From: Hyphomicrobiales bacterium
GTDB taxonomy: Bacteria; Pseudomonadota; Alphaproteobacteria; Rhizobiales; Devosiaceae
DNA: 64,000 bases
Direction: 5' to 3'
NCBI GenBank assembly: GCA_027487555.1
Contig: JAIYDI010000004.1
Location: forward strand, 1 to 64,000
Below are positions 1-8,013 of the stretch, piece by piece. The notes beneath the pieces are model-generated. The model worked only from the letters and a program-made list of their open reading frames with translations, was not told where the DNA came from and did not search any database. Numbering within the stretch: the first letter of the stretch is position 1; the number at the start of each line of letters is the position of its first letter. Position numbers and translations under genes: made by a program.

Positions 1-121
1 CCCCCTCACCCGGCGCTCCGCGCCCATAGCCCGCAGGCATAGCCTGACGGGCGTTCTTCGCTGCAAAGCTCCACCGGAGCTTTGCAAGAGCACTCAGAAC
101 TCCCTCACGAGGGAGAGGGTC
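1..121. repeat. Nested dispersed palindromic repeats
   Basis: The first 24 bases are identical to positions 57639-57662, the left part of a common intergenic repeat. At 57 kb that left part continues directly into a CCCTCTCC..GGAGAGGG hairpin. Here a second element intervenes, with a 10-bp stem (63-72 pairing with 76-85, loop ACC) and outer GTTCT/AGAAC arms at 53-57 and 96-100. The right half of the first repeat (GAGGGAGAGGG) resumes at about 102-120. The second element also occurs alone at 50414-50463. The structure is directly visible; insertion of one element into the other is inferred. Confidence 0.7.
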
Positions 122-145
122 GCTGACTGAGAGGCTATTGCCCCC

Positions 146-562
146 TCAATACCCCGCGCCGGCGTAGCGACGCTCGGGCGGCCGGTCTTCTTCAAGCGCC
201 TCGTGCTGCTGGTCATAGGCGGCACGGGCGGCCCCGACCTCGTGCTGGTGCGCGGCCGCCCAGTTCCACAATGCGTCGATCGGCGGCATCAGCGTCCGGC
301 CGAGATCGGTCAGCTGATACTCCACACGCGGCGGGATTTCGGGATAGACGGTGCGCTTTACCAGCCCATCGCGCTCGAGATTGCGCAGCGTCAGGGTCAG
401 CATGCGCTGGCTGATGCCGCCGATCTCGTGCCGCAGTTCGTTGAACCGCATGGTGCGGCGCGCGAGATAGCCCACCACCATCACGCTCCACTTGTCGCCG
501 ATGCGGTTGAGGATATCGCCCATGGCATTGCAGGTTTCGGACCGGCCCGGGATCGGCTTCAT
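146..562 (-). CDS. HxlR-family winged-helix transcriptional regulator
   Basis: This 138-residue protein has the compact HxlR architecture: an N-terminal Cys (C11 in SETCNAMG), then IGDKWSVMVVGYL, the RFNELRHEIGGISQRMLTLTLRNLE recognition region (quoted here in two overlapping parts: RFNELRHEIGGI and SQRMLTLTLRNLE), and the wing RTVYPEIPPRVEYQLT. The family often senses thiol-reactive or redox stress through that Cys; the signal here is unknown. It is divergent from the GH3 glucosidase, which may or may not be a target. A promoter with an overlapping inverted repeat lies upstream and suggests autoregulation. Length is normal for the family. Confidence 0.9.
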   Translation of the reverse strand: MKPIPGRSETCNAMGDILNRIGDKWSVMVVGYLARRTMRFNELRHEIGGISQRMLTLTLRNLERDGLVKRTVYPEIPPRVEYQLTDLGRTLMPPIDALWNWAAAHQHEVGAARAAYDQQHEALEEDRPPERRYAGAGY

Positions 563-614
563 CGCTTGCCTCGCGTGGTTCTGCGGCGGAACGGGCCCGC
601 CGCGATGTGTACCG

Positions 615-643
615 AATATAGGCTGAGTTACTTCTTGTGACTA
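615..643 (-). promoter_or_regulatory. Candidate hxlR-type promoter with overlapping operator
   Basis: Read on the minus strand, TAGTCA (638-643) and TATATT (615-620) are separated by 17 bp and sit about 50 bp before the HxlR gene start. An imperfect inverted repeat, AGTTAC (626-631) and GTGACT (637-642), overlaps the spacer and -35. The position fits an autorepression site. It is inferred from the sequence pattern only. Confidence 0.4.
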
Positions 644-800
644 GGTGCCGGATCGATCCTTCGCATCTGCCCCTGTTGTAACGATAACCCAGCGCAGTGG
701 CCGCATCGCCGGAACGGTACACACACGCAATCGGGCCGTTTTCTTTTCGGCTCCGAGCCTGTAGATCACCGGCACGATCTACGACTTTCGGAGCCCCCAC

Positions 801-3257
801 ATGTCCAGCCGCATCGAGACCCTAGTCGACGGGATGACGCTTGCCGAACAGGTGAGCCTGTTGTCCGGTGAGGATTTCTGGTCGCTGCCGGCCATCGCGC
901 GACTCAACCTTCCCAAGCTGCGCGTCACCGACGGGCCAAATGGCGCGCGCGGGGGCGGTTCGCTCATTGGCGGGGTGAAGTCCGCAGCCTTCCCGGTGGG
1001 CATCGCGCTCGGCGCCAGCTGGAACGTCGCGCTTGCCCGCGAGATCGGTTCGGCGCTTGCCGACGAGGTGAAGTCGAAGGGCGCGCATGTCAGCCTCGCA
1101 CCCACGGTCAACCTGCACCGCTCCGTCGCCAATGGCCGGAATTTCGAGTGCTATTCGGAAGACCCGATCCTCACCGCAGAACTCGCCGTCGGCTACATCA
1201 CCGGGCTGCAGGAGAAGCGTGTCTCGGCCACCATCAAGCATTTCGTCGGCAACGAGAGCGAGATCGAGCGCACCACGATGAGTTCGGAAGTGTCCGAGCG
1301 GGCGCTGCGCGAACTCTACCTCGTCCCGTTCGAATGGGCGGTGAAGAAGGCCGGCACCTGGGGCATCATGAGCTCCTACAACCGCCTCAACGGCACTTAT
1401 ACCTCCGAGCATTCCTGGCTCCTCGACCAGGTGCTACGCAAGGAATGGACCTATTCCGGCATCGTGATGAGCGACTGGTTCGGCTCGCACTCCACGGCGC
1501 CCACGGTCAATGCCGGTCTCGATCTGGAAATGCCGGGCCCCTCGCGCGATCGCGGGGCGCTGCTGGTCGCCGCCGTGGAGGCCGGCGAAGTCAGCCGCGA
1601 GACGATCCGCACGCGGGTGCTCAACATCCTGCGGCTCATGGAGCGCACCGGCGCCATCGACGACCACAGCGAATGGCAGGAACGCGCAGACGACCGCCCC
1701 GAGCACCGCGCGCTGATCCGTCGTGCTGGCGCGGAGGCCGCCGTGCTCCTGAAGAATACTGGCATCCTGCCGCTTTCGGGCAGGGGTCGGGTCGCGGTGA
1801 TCGGCCCCAATGCCAAGGTCGCGCAGATCATGGGCGGCGGCTCGGCGCAGCTCAACCCGCACTACAGCGTGTCGCCCCATGAAGGGCTTTCGGCTGCCCT
1901 CGGCGCGGACCGCCTCGGCTTTGCCGTTGGCGCCACCAACCACCGCTTCGAGCCGGTGCTCAAGACGCCGCTCAAGGTCGAGTATTTCGACAATGCGGCG
2001 CTGATCGGCACGCCGGTCCATACCGAGACGCAGGATATGGCAACCGCGTTCTGGATCGGCGCTGTCGGCGGCGGCAAGGTCGACCCGCTGCATTTCTCGG
2101 CGCGCCTCACCGGCATCTATCGCTCCGAAGCCTCGGGCATCCACCGCATCGGAATCTATGCCGCCGGGCTCGCCAAGGTCTATGTCGACGGGCGGCTCGT
2201 CGTCGACGCGTGGCGCAACTGGACCAAGGGACGTACCTTCTTCGAGGAAGGCTGCGACGAGGTGATCGGCGAGGCCGCCTTCGAGCAGGGCCGCGACTAC
2301 GAGATCCGCATCGAGTTCGCCACCAAGCCCTTCGCGACGCTGGGGCTCGCCGCGTTCGCGGTGGGCATCGGCAAGCCACTCGGCGACGAGGCGATCGCCG
2401 AGGCCGTCGCGCTGGCCAAATCCTCCGAGGTCGCGCTGGTCTTTGTCGGCCGCAGCGGGGAGTGGGACACCGAGGGGTCGGACCTTGCCAGCATCGCCTT
2501 GCCCGGCCGGCAGAACGAACTGGTCTCGGCCGTCGCAAAGGCGAATTCCAACACCGTCGTCGTGCTGCAGACCGGTGGCCCGGTGGAAATGCCATGGCTC
2601 GACGACGTCGCTGCCGTCATCGAAGCGTGGTATCCGGGCCAGGAGGCGGGCAACGCCATCGCCGATGTGCTCACCGGGGCCGCCGAGCCCGGCGGGCGCC
2701 TGCCGCAGACCTTTCCGCGGCGCTGGGCCGACAACCCGACCCAGAGCCAGGACAAGCAGGTTTATCCCGGCCATGATGGCAAGGTGCGCTACGAGGAAGG
2801 CGTGTTCATCGGCTACCGCCATTACGACAAGCACGGCATCACGCCCCTGTTCCCGTTCGGTTTCGGGCTCAGCTACACGCAGTTCCGCGTCACCGATTTC
2901 GCCGTCGACGCGCACCAGTTCGAAAGCGACGGCACGGTCTCGGTCTCCATGACGGTCCACAACATCGGCACCCGTGCCGGCTCGGAGGTGGTGCAGGTCT
3001 ATGTCGCCGATCCGGAAGCCTCGCTGCCGCGCCCCAGGCGCGAATTGAAGGCCTTCGCCAAGGTGCATCTTGCCGCTGGCCAGAGCGAACGGGTGACGCT
3101 CGAACTCGACGAGCGGGCCTTCGCCTTCTTCTCCGAACAAGCCAGGCACTGGGTGGTCGAGCCCGGCCGGTTCAACGTCTCGGTGGCGCGGAACGCCAGC
3201 GACCCCGGCTATACGCACGAGATCAATCGCACGACGCGGATCCTGCTGCCGGTGTGA
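801..3257 (+). CDS. Glycoside hydrolase family 3 beta-glucosidase with PA14 insert
   Basis: This 818-residue enzyme should hydrolyse terminal beta-glucosidic or related linkages with retention. The GH3 N-terminal barrel spans roughly residues 1-290, with the nucleophile D225 in VMSDWFGS and KHFVGNESE upstream. A GH3 C-terminal domain follows, interrupted at about 390-530 by a PA14-like beta module (HRIGIYAAGLAKVYVDGRLV). It resumes with the GRSGEWDTEG acid/base region and ends in a fibronectin-III-like domain after FPFGFGLSYT. No signal peptide is visible, so it is probably cytoplasmic. The PA14 insert occurs in bacterial beta-glucosidases of this size and is thought to shape aglycone selectivity. 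The natural substrate is not deducible. Confidence 0.93.
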   Translation: MSSRIETLVDGMTLAEQVSLLSGEDFWSLPAIARLNLPKLRVTDGPNGARGGGSLIGGVKSAAFPVGIALGASWNVALAREIGSALADEVKSKGAHVSLAPTVNLHRSVANGRNFECYSEDPILTAELAVGYITGLQEKRVSATIKHFVGNESEIERTTMSSEVSERALRELYLVPFEWAVKKAGTWGIMSSYNRLNGTYTSEHSWLLDQVLRKEWTYSGIVMSDWFGSHSTAPTVNAGLDLEMPGPSRDRGALLVAAVEAGEVSRETIRTRVLNILRLMERTGAIDDHSEWQERADDRPEHRALIRRAGAEAAVLLKNTGILPLSGRGRVAVIGPNAKVAQIMGGGSAQLNPHYSVSPHEGLSAALGADRLGFAVGATNHRFEPVLKTPLKVEYFDNAALIGTPVHTETQDMATAFWIGAVGGGKVDPLHFSARLTGIYRSEASGIHRIGIYAAGLAKVYVDGRLVVDAWRNWTKGRTFFEEGCDEVIGEAAFEQGRDYEIRIEFATKPFATLGLAAFAVGIGKPLGDEAIAEAVALAKSSEVALVFVGRSGEWDTEGSDLASIALPGRQNELVSAVAKANSNTVVVLQTGGPVEMPWLDDVAAVIEAWYPGQEAGNAIADVLTGAAEPGGRLPQTFPRRWADNPTQSQDKQVYPGHDGKVRYEEGVFIGYRHYDKHGITPLFPFGFGLSYTQFRVTDFAVDAHQFESDGTVSVSMTVHNIGTRAGSEVVQVYVADPEASLPRPRRELKAFAKVHLAAGQSERVTLELDERAFAFFSEQARHWVVEPGRFNVSVARNASDPGYTHEINRTTRILLPV

Positions 3258-3416
3258 CGATTCGTGCCCGCGGGGGCGGCGCGGGCCGCCCTCAAATGGC
3301 CCCATTGCGCCGGTCAAGACCGCGAGATTTTCAGGGACGAGGCACTGGCCCCGCGTTGAGCCAGGTGCCGACGGTTGCTACAAGCGCCGGGCCGAAACGC
3401 AGCCATCGGAGGCGAA

Positions 3417-4499
3417 ATGGTCAATTCGATTCGTGGCATCGTGCTCGCAGCTCTGAGTGTCGTGCTGCTCGCCCAGCCAGCCCTTGCCATGCCCCGCCTG
3501 CTGATCGACACGCAGACTGGCGAAGTACTCTATGACGAGGATGCGGGCGTGCCATGGCACCCGGCGTCGCTCACCAAGATGATGACAGCCTATGTCGCCT
3601 TCGCCGCCATCCAGGCCGGGCGCGTCACACTCGATACGCCCGTGAAGATCTCGCGCAATGCCTGGAACCAGGCGCCCGCCAAGTCCGGGCTCGAGGTCGG
3701 CGCCACGGTCACCATGAAGGACGCGCTCTATATCATGCTGGTGAAGTCGGCGAACGACATGTCCATCGCTATCGCCGAAACGGTATCGGGCAATACCAAG
3801 GAGTTCGTCGGCGAGATGAACCGTATGGCGGGGGCCATGGGGCTCAGCGCCACGCATTTTGTCAACCCGCACGGGCTCCATGCCGAGGGCCAGATCAGTT
3901 CGGCGCGCGACCTTGCCATGCTCGGGCTCTATATCCGGCGCGACTTCCCGCAATATCTGCCGATGTTTCAGACCGAGAAGGTGCGGCTGGGCGCTTCCGT
4001 GCTCGAATCGAACAATGGCCTGCTCGAACACTTCGCCGGCACCACCGGTATGAAGACCGGCTATATCTGCGCCTCGGGCCTCAATATCGTCGCCACCATG
4101 GAGCGTGGTGGGCGTTCGCTGCTTGCAGTGGTGCTGGGCGGGTCCTCGGCCCGCGAGCGCAACGAGATGGCGGCCGAGATGTTCCTCCGCGGGCTCTCGG
4201 GTGCCTATCCCGGCGAGGGCAAGAGCGTCGTGTCTCTGGCCAATATCGACGAACCGCCCGTCGACATGCGCCCGCAGATCTGCGGCAAGAAGGCCAAGAC
4301 CTTTGCGGCCGAGCGCCAGAAGGCCTTTCCGATGGGGCTGAAGGGCAAGCCGAGCTATCTCAACGACGAGATCGAAGGCATAGAGTACGAGGCGACGGAT
4401 CTGGGCCGGCTGGTCACCGTGCCCCTGCCCCGCCCGCGCCCGGCCTCTGCGCCGGTGGGCACCGCACCCGATACCGACAGCGTCGCGGCAGCCGACTAA
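3417..4499 (+). CDS. D-alanyl-D-alanine carboxypeptidase (PBP5/6-type, S11)
   Basis: This 360-residue serine peptidase trims the terminal D-Ala of peptidoglycan stem peptides in the periplasm. Residues 1-24 form a signal peptide ending ALA. The catalytic SxxK is S51-L-T-K54, followed by the SAN motif in VKSANDMS and the KTG triad in GMKTGYI. The ATG at 3417 is preferred because GGAGG lies just upstream; a TTG at 3375 would spoil the signal peptide. The C-terminus lacks an obvious amphipathic anchor and is proline-rich. The gene stands alone between repeats and the GH3 gene. Confidence 0.92.
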   Translation: MVNSIRGIVLAALSVVLLAQPALAMPRLLIDTQTGEVLYDEDAGVPWHPASLTKMMTAYVAFAAIQAGRVTLDTPVKISRNAWNQAPAKSGLEVGATVTMKDALYIMLVKSANDMSIAIAETVSGNTKEFVGEMNRMAGAMGLSATHFVNPHGLHAEGQISSARDLAMLGLYIRRDFPQYLPMFQTEKVRLGASVLESNNGLLEHFAGTTGMKTGYICASGLNIVATMERGGRSLLAVVLGGSSARERNEMAAEMFLRGLSGAYPGEGKSVVSLANIDEPPVDMRPQICGKKAKTFAAERQKAFPMGLKGKPSYLNDEIEGIEYEATDLGRLVTVPLPRPRPASAPVGTAPDTDSVAAAD

Positions 4500-4552
4500 G
4501 CGGTTGGCTCGCCTGTCGAGCTCATGGTGTGAGCCGCGGCGGTTACGATCAA

Positions 4553-4631
4553 CCTCATGGCGAGCCTGTCGAACCACGAGGTTGATCTGGTCGAGCCTCG
4601 CCCTTCGTCGTTCGACAAGCTCACGATGAGG
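4553..4631. repeat. Inverted pair of dispersed repeats (BIME-like)
   Basis: Positions 4553-4581 and the reverse complement of 4601-4631 share the CCTCAT-G-GAGC-TGTCGAAC-ACGA core, so two copies face each other in the space between two convergent genes. The left copy also forms an internal AACCTC/GAGGTT hairpin. This resembles bacterial interspersed repeat doublets and may act as a bidirectional terminator. Confidence 0.6.
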
Positions 4632-4656
4632 GGCTCGGGGTGAGGCCTCAGGCGCC

Positions 4657-5610
4657 TCACGCCGCCTTCCGCGCCTCCACCACAAAGAACGGCGTCACAG
4701 TCTCTGATACCGCGGCATCGAACGGCGTGTCGAAGCCCTGTCCGAGGATCGCGCCGAGACGCGCGTCGACGAGCGCCATCGGGTGGTCCCAGAGATAGCC
4801 CATCTTCGCCACTTCGCGCATCACCGGGCTGAACAACCCCATCAGGCTGAGCATGAGGCGCGGGAAGCTGCCGACCTTGAGCGGCACAGGGGCCGCCGCC
4901 ACGATGGCGTTGCCGAAGGCCTCGGGGGTGACGAAATTGCCCGCGAAGTGAAAGGTCTCGAAGCCGCCGAGTTCCGTCCGGTGCCAGGCGAGCTTTTCGA
5001 AGGCACGCCCGAGGTCGGGCAGATAGGCCCAGGCATGGGCGACGCCGCGCGTGCCGTAGATGGCAAGCTTGTGCTTTGCTGCCTCGCGCAGCATGATCAG
5101 ATCAACCCAGGTGCCGCTGACGCCAGGCCCGTAGAAATCCCCGGCGCGCAGGATGATCGCCTGGATGGCGCCGGTCGCGGCGGCCTCGCGCAACTGCGCC
5201 TCCATCCGCATGCGGATGGCGCCACGCGGGGTGGGCGGCACCTGCGCGGTCTGGGGTGTCAGCTGCCGTTCGGTCGGCGCGTAATTGTAGACATTGCCCG
5301 GGAAGAGCAGCGTCTTGCCGGTCGTCCCCATGGCCTTGATGACCTTGGCCAACTGCGCCTCGGCGCGGCCCTCGTCCCACTTGTCGTAAGGCAGGTTCAG
5401 CGCGTTGACGACAACCTCTGCCGTGCCGATGGCCGCCGCCATTGCCGCAATATCGTCCGCATCGCCCTTTGCGAAACGCACCCCTGCGATCGGCATGCGG
5501 TTGGAGCGGCCAAAGCCGGTGACGTCCCAGCCGGCGGCGACGAAGGCGCGGGCGGCGAAATGGCCAAGATGGCCGTTGATCCCGAGGATGGTGACCTGCT
5601 GCTTGCTCAT
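4657..5610 (-). CDS. NAD(P)-dependent epimerase/dehydratase-like SDR protein
   Basis: This 317-residue extended short-chain-dehydrogenase-like protein has a Rossmann nucleotide motif near the N-terminus (ILGINGHLGHFAARAF, GxxGxxG). A conserved NLPYDKWDE segment follows and there is an atypical-SDR C-terminal half. The start at 5610 leaves the coding sequence beginning MSKQQVTI; the longer open frame upstream runs into the LysR gene. It is divergent from a LysR regulator 106 bp away, the classical arrangement for a LysR-controlled target. The substrate is unknown. Confidence 0.8.
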   Translation of the reverse strand: MSKQQVTILGINGHLGHFAARAFVAAGWDVTGFGRSNRMPIAGVRFAKGDADDIAAMAAAIGTAEVVVNALNLPYDKWDEGRAEAQLAKVIKAMGTTGKTLLFPGNVYNYAPTERQLTPQTAQVPPTPRGAIRMRMEAQLREAAATGAIQAIILRAGDFYGPGVSGTWVDLIMLREAAKHKLAIYGTRGVAHAWAYLPDLGRAFEKLAWHRTELGGFETFHFAGNFVTPEAFGNAIVAAAPVPLKVGSFPRLMLSLMGLFSPVMREVAKMGYLWDHPMALVDARLGAILGQGFDTPFDAAVSETVTPFFVVEARKAA

Positions 5611-5658
5611 GGCGCTGAACTCCTGTTGCGATGGGATCAAGCTAGGCCTCAGCTCGAT

Positions 5659-5670
5659 GAATTGAAATTC
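5659..5670. promoter_or_regulatory. Candidate LysR operator
   Basis: GAATTGAAATTC, two perfect 5-bp arms around GA, lies in the 106-bp space between the divergent SDR and LysR genes. This is the region where LysR-type activators normally bind. The surrounding DNA is locally AT-rich. Assignment rests on position and symmetry only. Confidence 0.35.
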
Positions 5671-5716
5671 GACAAATCTGCCGGCCTCCTCTACAAAATT
5701 GAATAGGAGACACATT

Positions 5717-6610
5717 ATGGCGGACGCGGACTGGGCGCTGTGGCGCAGCTTCTCGGCGGTGATGGAGCACGGTACGCTCTCGGGTGCGGCGCGGGCGCTC
5801 GGCGCGAGCCAGCCGACTCTGGGGCGGCATATCGAGGCGCTGGAGCAATCGCTCGGCATCACGCTGTTCGAGCGCACCCTGCAGGGGCTCAAGCCCAATG
5901 ACACCGCCATCCGCCTCTACGAACCGGTAAAGGCCGCCCGCGACGCACTTGCCGAGGCATCTCTCGTCGCCGCCGGCGCCAACCCCGAACTCTCAGGGTC
6001 GGTGCGCATCACCTCGAGCCTGGTGATGTGCCACTATGTGTTGCCGCATGTGCTGCTTGATCTGCGCCAGCGGTTCCCGCAGGTGGCGATCGAACTGGTA
6101 CCGTCGGATTCGGTCGAAAACCTGCTGCTGCGCGAGGCCGATATCGCCGTGCGCATGTTTCGCCCCACCCAACTCGATCTGATCGCGAAGAAACTCGGCG
6201 AAACGCCGCTGGTGGCCACGGCGCATCGCAGCTATCTCGACAGGCGCGGTACGCCCACCAGGCTCACCGACCTTTTCGCGCACGACCTCATCGGGCTCGA
6301 CAAATCCAACCTGCTGATCGCCGGGGCGCGGCAAATGGGCTTTGAGCTGAACCGAAGCCAGTTTCTGCTGCGTACTGACAGTCAGACGAATATCTGGGAA
6401 CTCGCCAAGGCCGGCCTTGGCATCACCTTCGCGCAAACCATGCTTGTCAATCGGACCCAAGGCATGGTGACGGTCCTGCCTGAACTGAAACCACCCTCGC
6501 TGGAGGTCTGGCTGTGTACGCATCGGGAACTGTTTGTCAGCCGGCGTATTCGTGCCATCTATGACCGCCTGGGCGAGGGGATCACCGATTATCTCCAAGG
6601 ACGACTCTAA
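5717..6610 (+). CDS. LysR-family transcriptional regulator
   Basis: This 297-residue LTTR has an N-terminal winged helix-turn-helix (SAVMEHGTLSGAARALGASQ then PTLGRHIEALEQSLGITLFE). A periplasmic-binding-protein-like effector domain follows from about residue 90. The ATG at 5717 is preceded by AGGAGA at a good distance; the TTG at 5699 is less likely. It is probably the regulator of the divergent SDR gene. The next gene starts at the base after its stop codon, so the two are likely co-transcribed. Confidence 0.92.
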   Translation: MADADWALWRSFSAVMEHGTLSGAARALGASQPTLGRHIEALEQSLGITLFERTLQGLKPNDTAIRLYEPVKAARDALAEASLVAAGANPELSGSVRITSSLVMCHYVLPHVLLDLRQRFPQVAIELVPSDSVENLLLREADIAVRMFRPTQLDLIAKKLGETPLVATAHRSYLDRRGTPTRLTDLFAHDLIGLDKSNLLIAGARQMGFELNRSQFLLRTDSQTNIWELAKAGLGITFAQTMLVNRTQGMVTVLPELKPPSLEVWLCTHRELFVSRRIRAIYDRLGEGITDYLQGRL

Positions 6611-6805
6611 ATGAACATCACCTCGATCGTCACAATCATCGCGCTCGCCGCGGTGGCCGTCATCCTCTTCATGGGGCTGTGGAACATGTTCAAGGGTGGG
6701 GATGGCAACCGCAGCCAGATGCTGATGCGCGCCCGTGTCATCGCGCAGGGCGTGGCGCTGGTCGTTATCCTTGGTGCACTCGCGCTGTTCGGCCGCGGCG
6801 GCTGA
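6611..6805 (+). CDS. Twin-transmembrane HIG1-domain protein
   Basis: This 64-residue protein has two hydrophobic helices (about 4-25 and 43-60) separated by a short loop containing FKGGDGNRSQMLMRARV. This matches the HIG1/RCF1-like family, which is associated with respiratory complex IV in mitochondria and alphaproteobacteria. It begins immediately after the LysR stop. In many alphaproteobacteria a gene of this type precedes the PduO-type adenosyltransferase, as here. The function is by family analogy. Confidence 0.8.
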   Translation: MNITSIVTIIALAAVAVILFMGLWNMFKGGDGNRSQMLMRARVIAQGVALVVILGALALFGRGG

Positions 6806-6918
6806 ACCTCCCCGGAACGGATCACCACGCAAGCCAGATAATCGCGCGCCTTTGGCAAAACCTGGCGCGCGGAATCGGCTATAGGCTTTCTCCTCTTTCC
6901 CGGTTTGAATTCGGAACC

Positions 6919-7500
6919 ATGGTCAAACTCAACAAGATCTACACCAAGACCGGCGACGACGGCTCGACCGGGCTCGTCCGCGGCCCGCGCCGGCGCAAGC
7001 ACGATCTGCGCGTCGAGGCCTATGGCACGGTCGACGAGGCGAACAGCACCATCGGCCTTGCCCGCCTGCACACGTCGTCCATGCCAAAGATCGACCGGCT
7101 CCTGACCCATATCCAGAACGACCTGTTCGATCTGGGCTCGGACCTCGCGACGCCCGGACAAGATGAAGACGGCGCGCGCCAGTCGCTCCGCATCACAATG
7201 CCGCAGGCGGACTGGCTCGAGCAGCAGATCGATTACTTCAACGAGGGTCTGGAGCCCCTGAAGAGCTTCGTCCTGCCCGGCGGCACGCCGCTTGCCGCCT
7301 CGCTGCACCTCGCGCGCACCGTCACCCGTCGGGCCGAGCGGCTGGCTTTTGCCCTCAATGACAGCGAAGGCGACGTCACTCCCGCCGTTCTTGTCTATCT
7401 CAACAGGCTATCCGACCTGCTGTTCGTGCTTTCGCGGGTCGCCAATGCCAATGGTGCGACAGATATACTCTGGCAACCGGGGCTTCACCGCACCACATAG
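6919..7500 (+). CDS. Cob(I)yrinic acid a,c-diamide adenosyltransferase (PduO type)
   Basis: This 193-residue protein transfers the adenosyl group of ATP to cob(I)alamin, giving adenosylcobalamin. The N-terminal KIYTKTGDDGSTGL nucleotide-binding motif is intact, as are the YGTVDEANS segment and the C-terminal RRAERLAF and YLNRLSDLLFVLSR helices typical of PduO enzymes. ATG at 6919 opens at the canonical MVKLNKIYT. No cobalamin riboswitch was seen in the 113 bp before it. Confidence 0.92.
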   Translation: MVKLNKIYTKTGDDGSTGLVRGPRRRKHDLRVEAYGTVDEANSTIGLARLHTSSMPKIDRLLTHIQNDLFDLGSDLATPGQDEDGARQSLRITMPQADWLEQQIDYFNEGLEPLKSFVLPGGTPLAASLHLARTVTRRAERLAFALNDSEGDVTPAVLVYLNRLSDLLFVLSRVANANGATDILWQPGLHRTT

Positions 7501-7565
7501 CACTTGCGTCAAATGCGTGGGGCGGCCGCAAGGCCGTCTTCACACCGCAGGAGCAAGGTGGCGGA

Positions 7566-7766
7566 ATGGAAAGTGACCTGTCTGTAAGCCTTACAACGGC
7601 ACGTGCCTCGGGAACCCGGGCAGCGACCCAGTTTGCCATGCTGCGGCAGAGCGCCGACGCAGAGAAAAATCCGGCTGTGCTGCTCAATCTGGCGCAGGAA
7701 TCGGCGCAGATCACGCTGCCTCCGCCGGATCCGGGCAAGGGCCTGGTCGTCGACAAGCTGGCGTGA
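7566..7766 (+). CDS. Small protein of unknown function, possible motility-type
   Basis: This is a 66-residue Ala- and Gln-rich protein. Its layout, a short N-terminus, a RAATQFAMLRQSADAEKNPA helix and the tail VLLNLAQ, loosely recalls short YjfB-like putative motility proteins, but the resemblance is weak. A GGTGG/GCGGA ribosome-binding region precedes the ATG. It is followed 7 bp later by another small ORF, so the two probably form an operon. Confidence 0.5.
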   Translation: MESDLSVSLTTARASGTRAATQFAMLRQSADAEKNPAVLLNLAQESAQITLPPPDPGKGLVVDKLA

Positions 7767-7773
7767 GGCGGAA

Positions 7774-8013
7774 ATGCCAAGCCTTGACCTGAGTTTCGCG
7801 CGCATGCCCGCCCAAGTGGCGGCGGTGCTTGATGTGGCGCAGGCGACGGAAGTGCGCAGGCGGGATGCGATCATCCAGCGGCGTAAGGCCGAAGTGGTGG
7901 CTGCGGCGGCAGCGCTGGGCGAAAGCAAGCTCGAAACCGCTGCCGATGACCTTCGCCGCCAGGCCCAGCGCGACGACGCGCTTGAGCACCATCTGGTGGA
8001 TCGACGGGCTTAG
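7774..8013 (+). CDS. Small helical hypothetical protein
   Basis: This 79-residue protein is predicted to be almost entirely alpha-helical and highly charged (VAQATEVRRRDAIIQRRKAE, then LRRQAQRDDA), suggesting a coiled coil. It begins 7 bp after the preceding small ORF, with GAGGCGGA upstream. Its stop overlaps the stop of the convergent PfkB kinase by 3 bp. The frame also has open sequence upstream, but this ATG is the one with a ribosome-binding site. No function is proposed. Confidence 0.5.
   Translation: MPSLDLSFARMPAQVAAVLDVAQATEVRRRDAIIQRRKAEVVAAAAALGESKLETAADDLRRQAQRDDALEHHLVDRRA

Noticed and set aside
1434-3317. 627-codon minus-strand frame
   Set aside because: It is antisense to the GH3 gene, with no ribosome-binding site or motif.
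3258-3416. GC-rich hairpin after the GH3 gene as a terminator
   Set aside because: The stem is plausible but there is no T tract, so it is not listed as a terminator.
6806-6918. Possible cobalamin riboswitch before the adenosyltransferase gene
   Set aside because: No B12-box or the expected long paired structure is seen, and the gap is only 113 bp.
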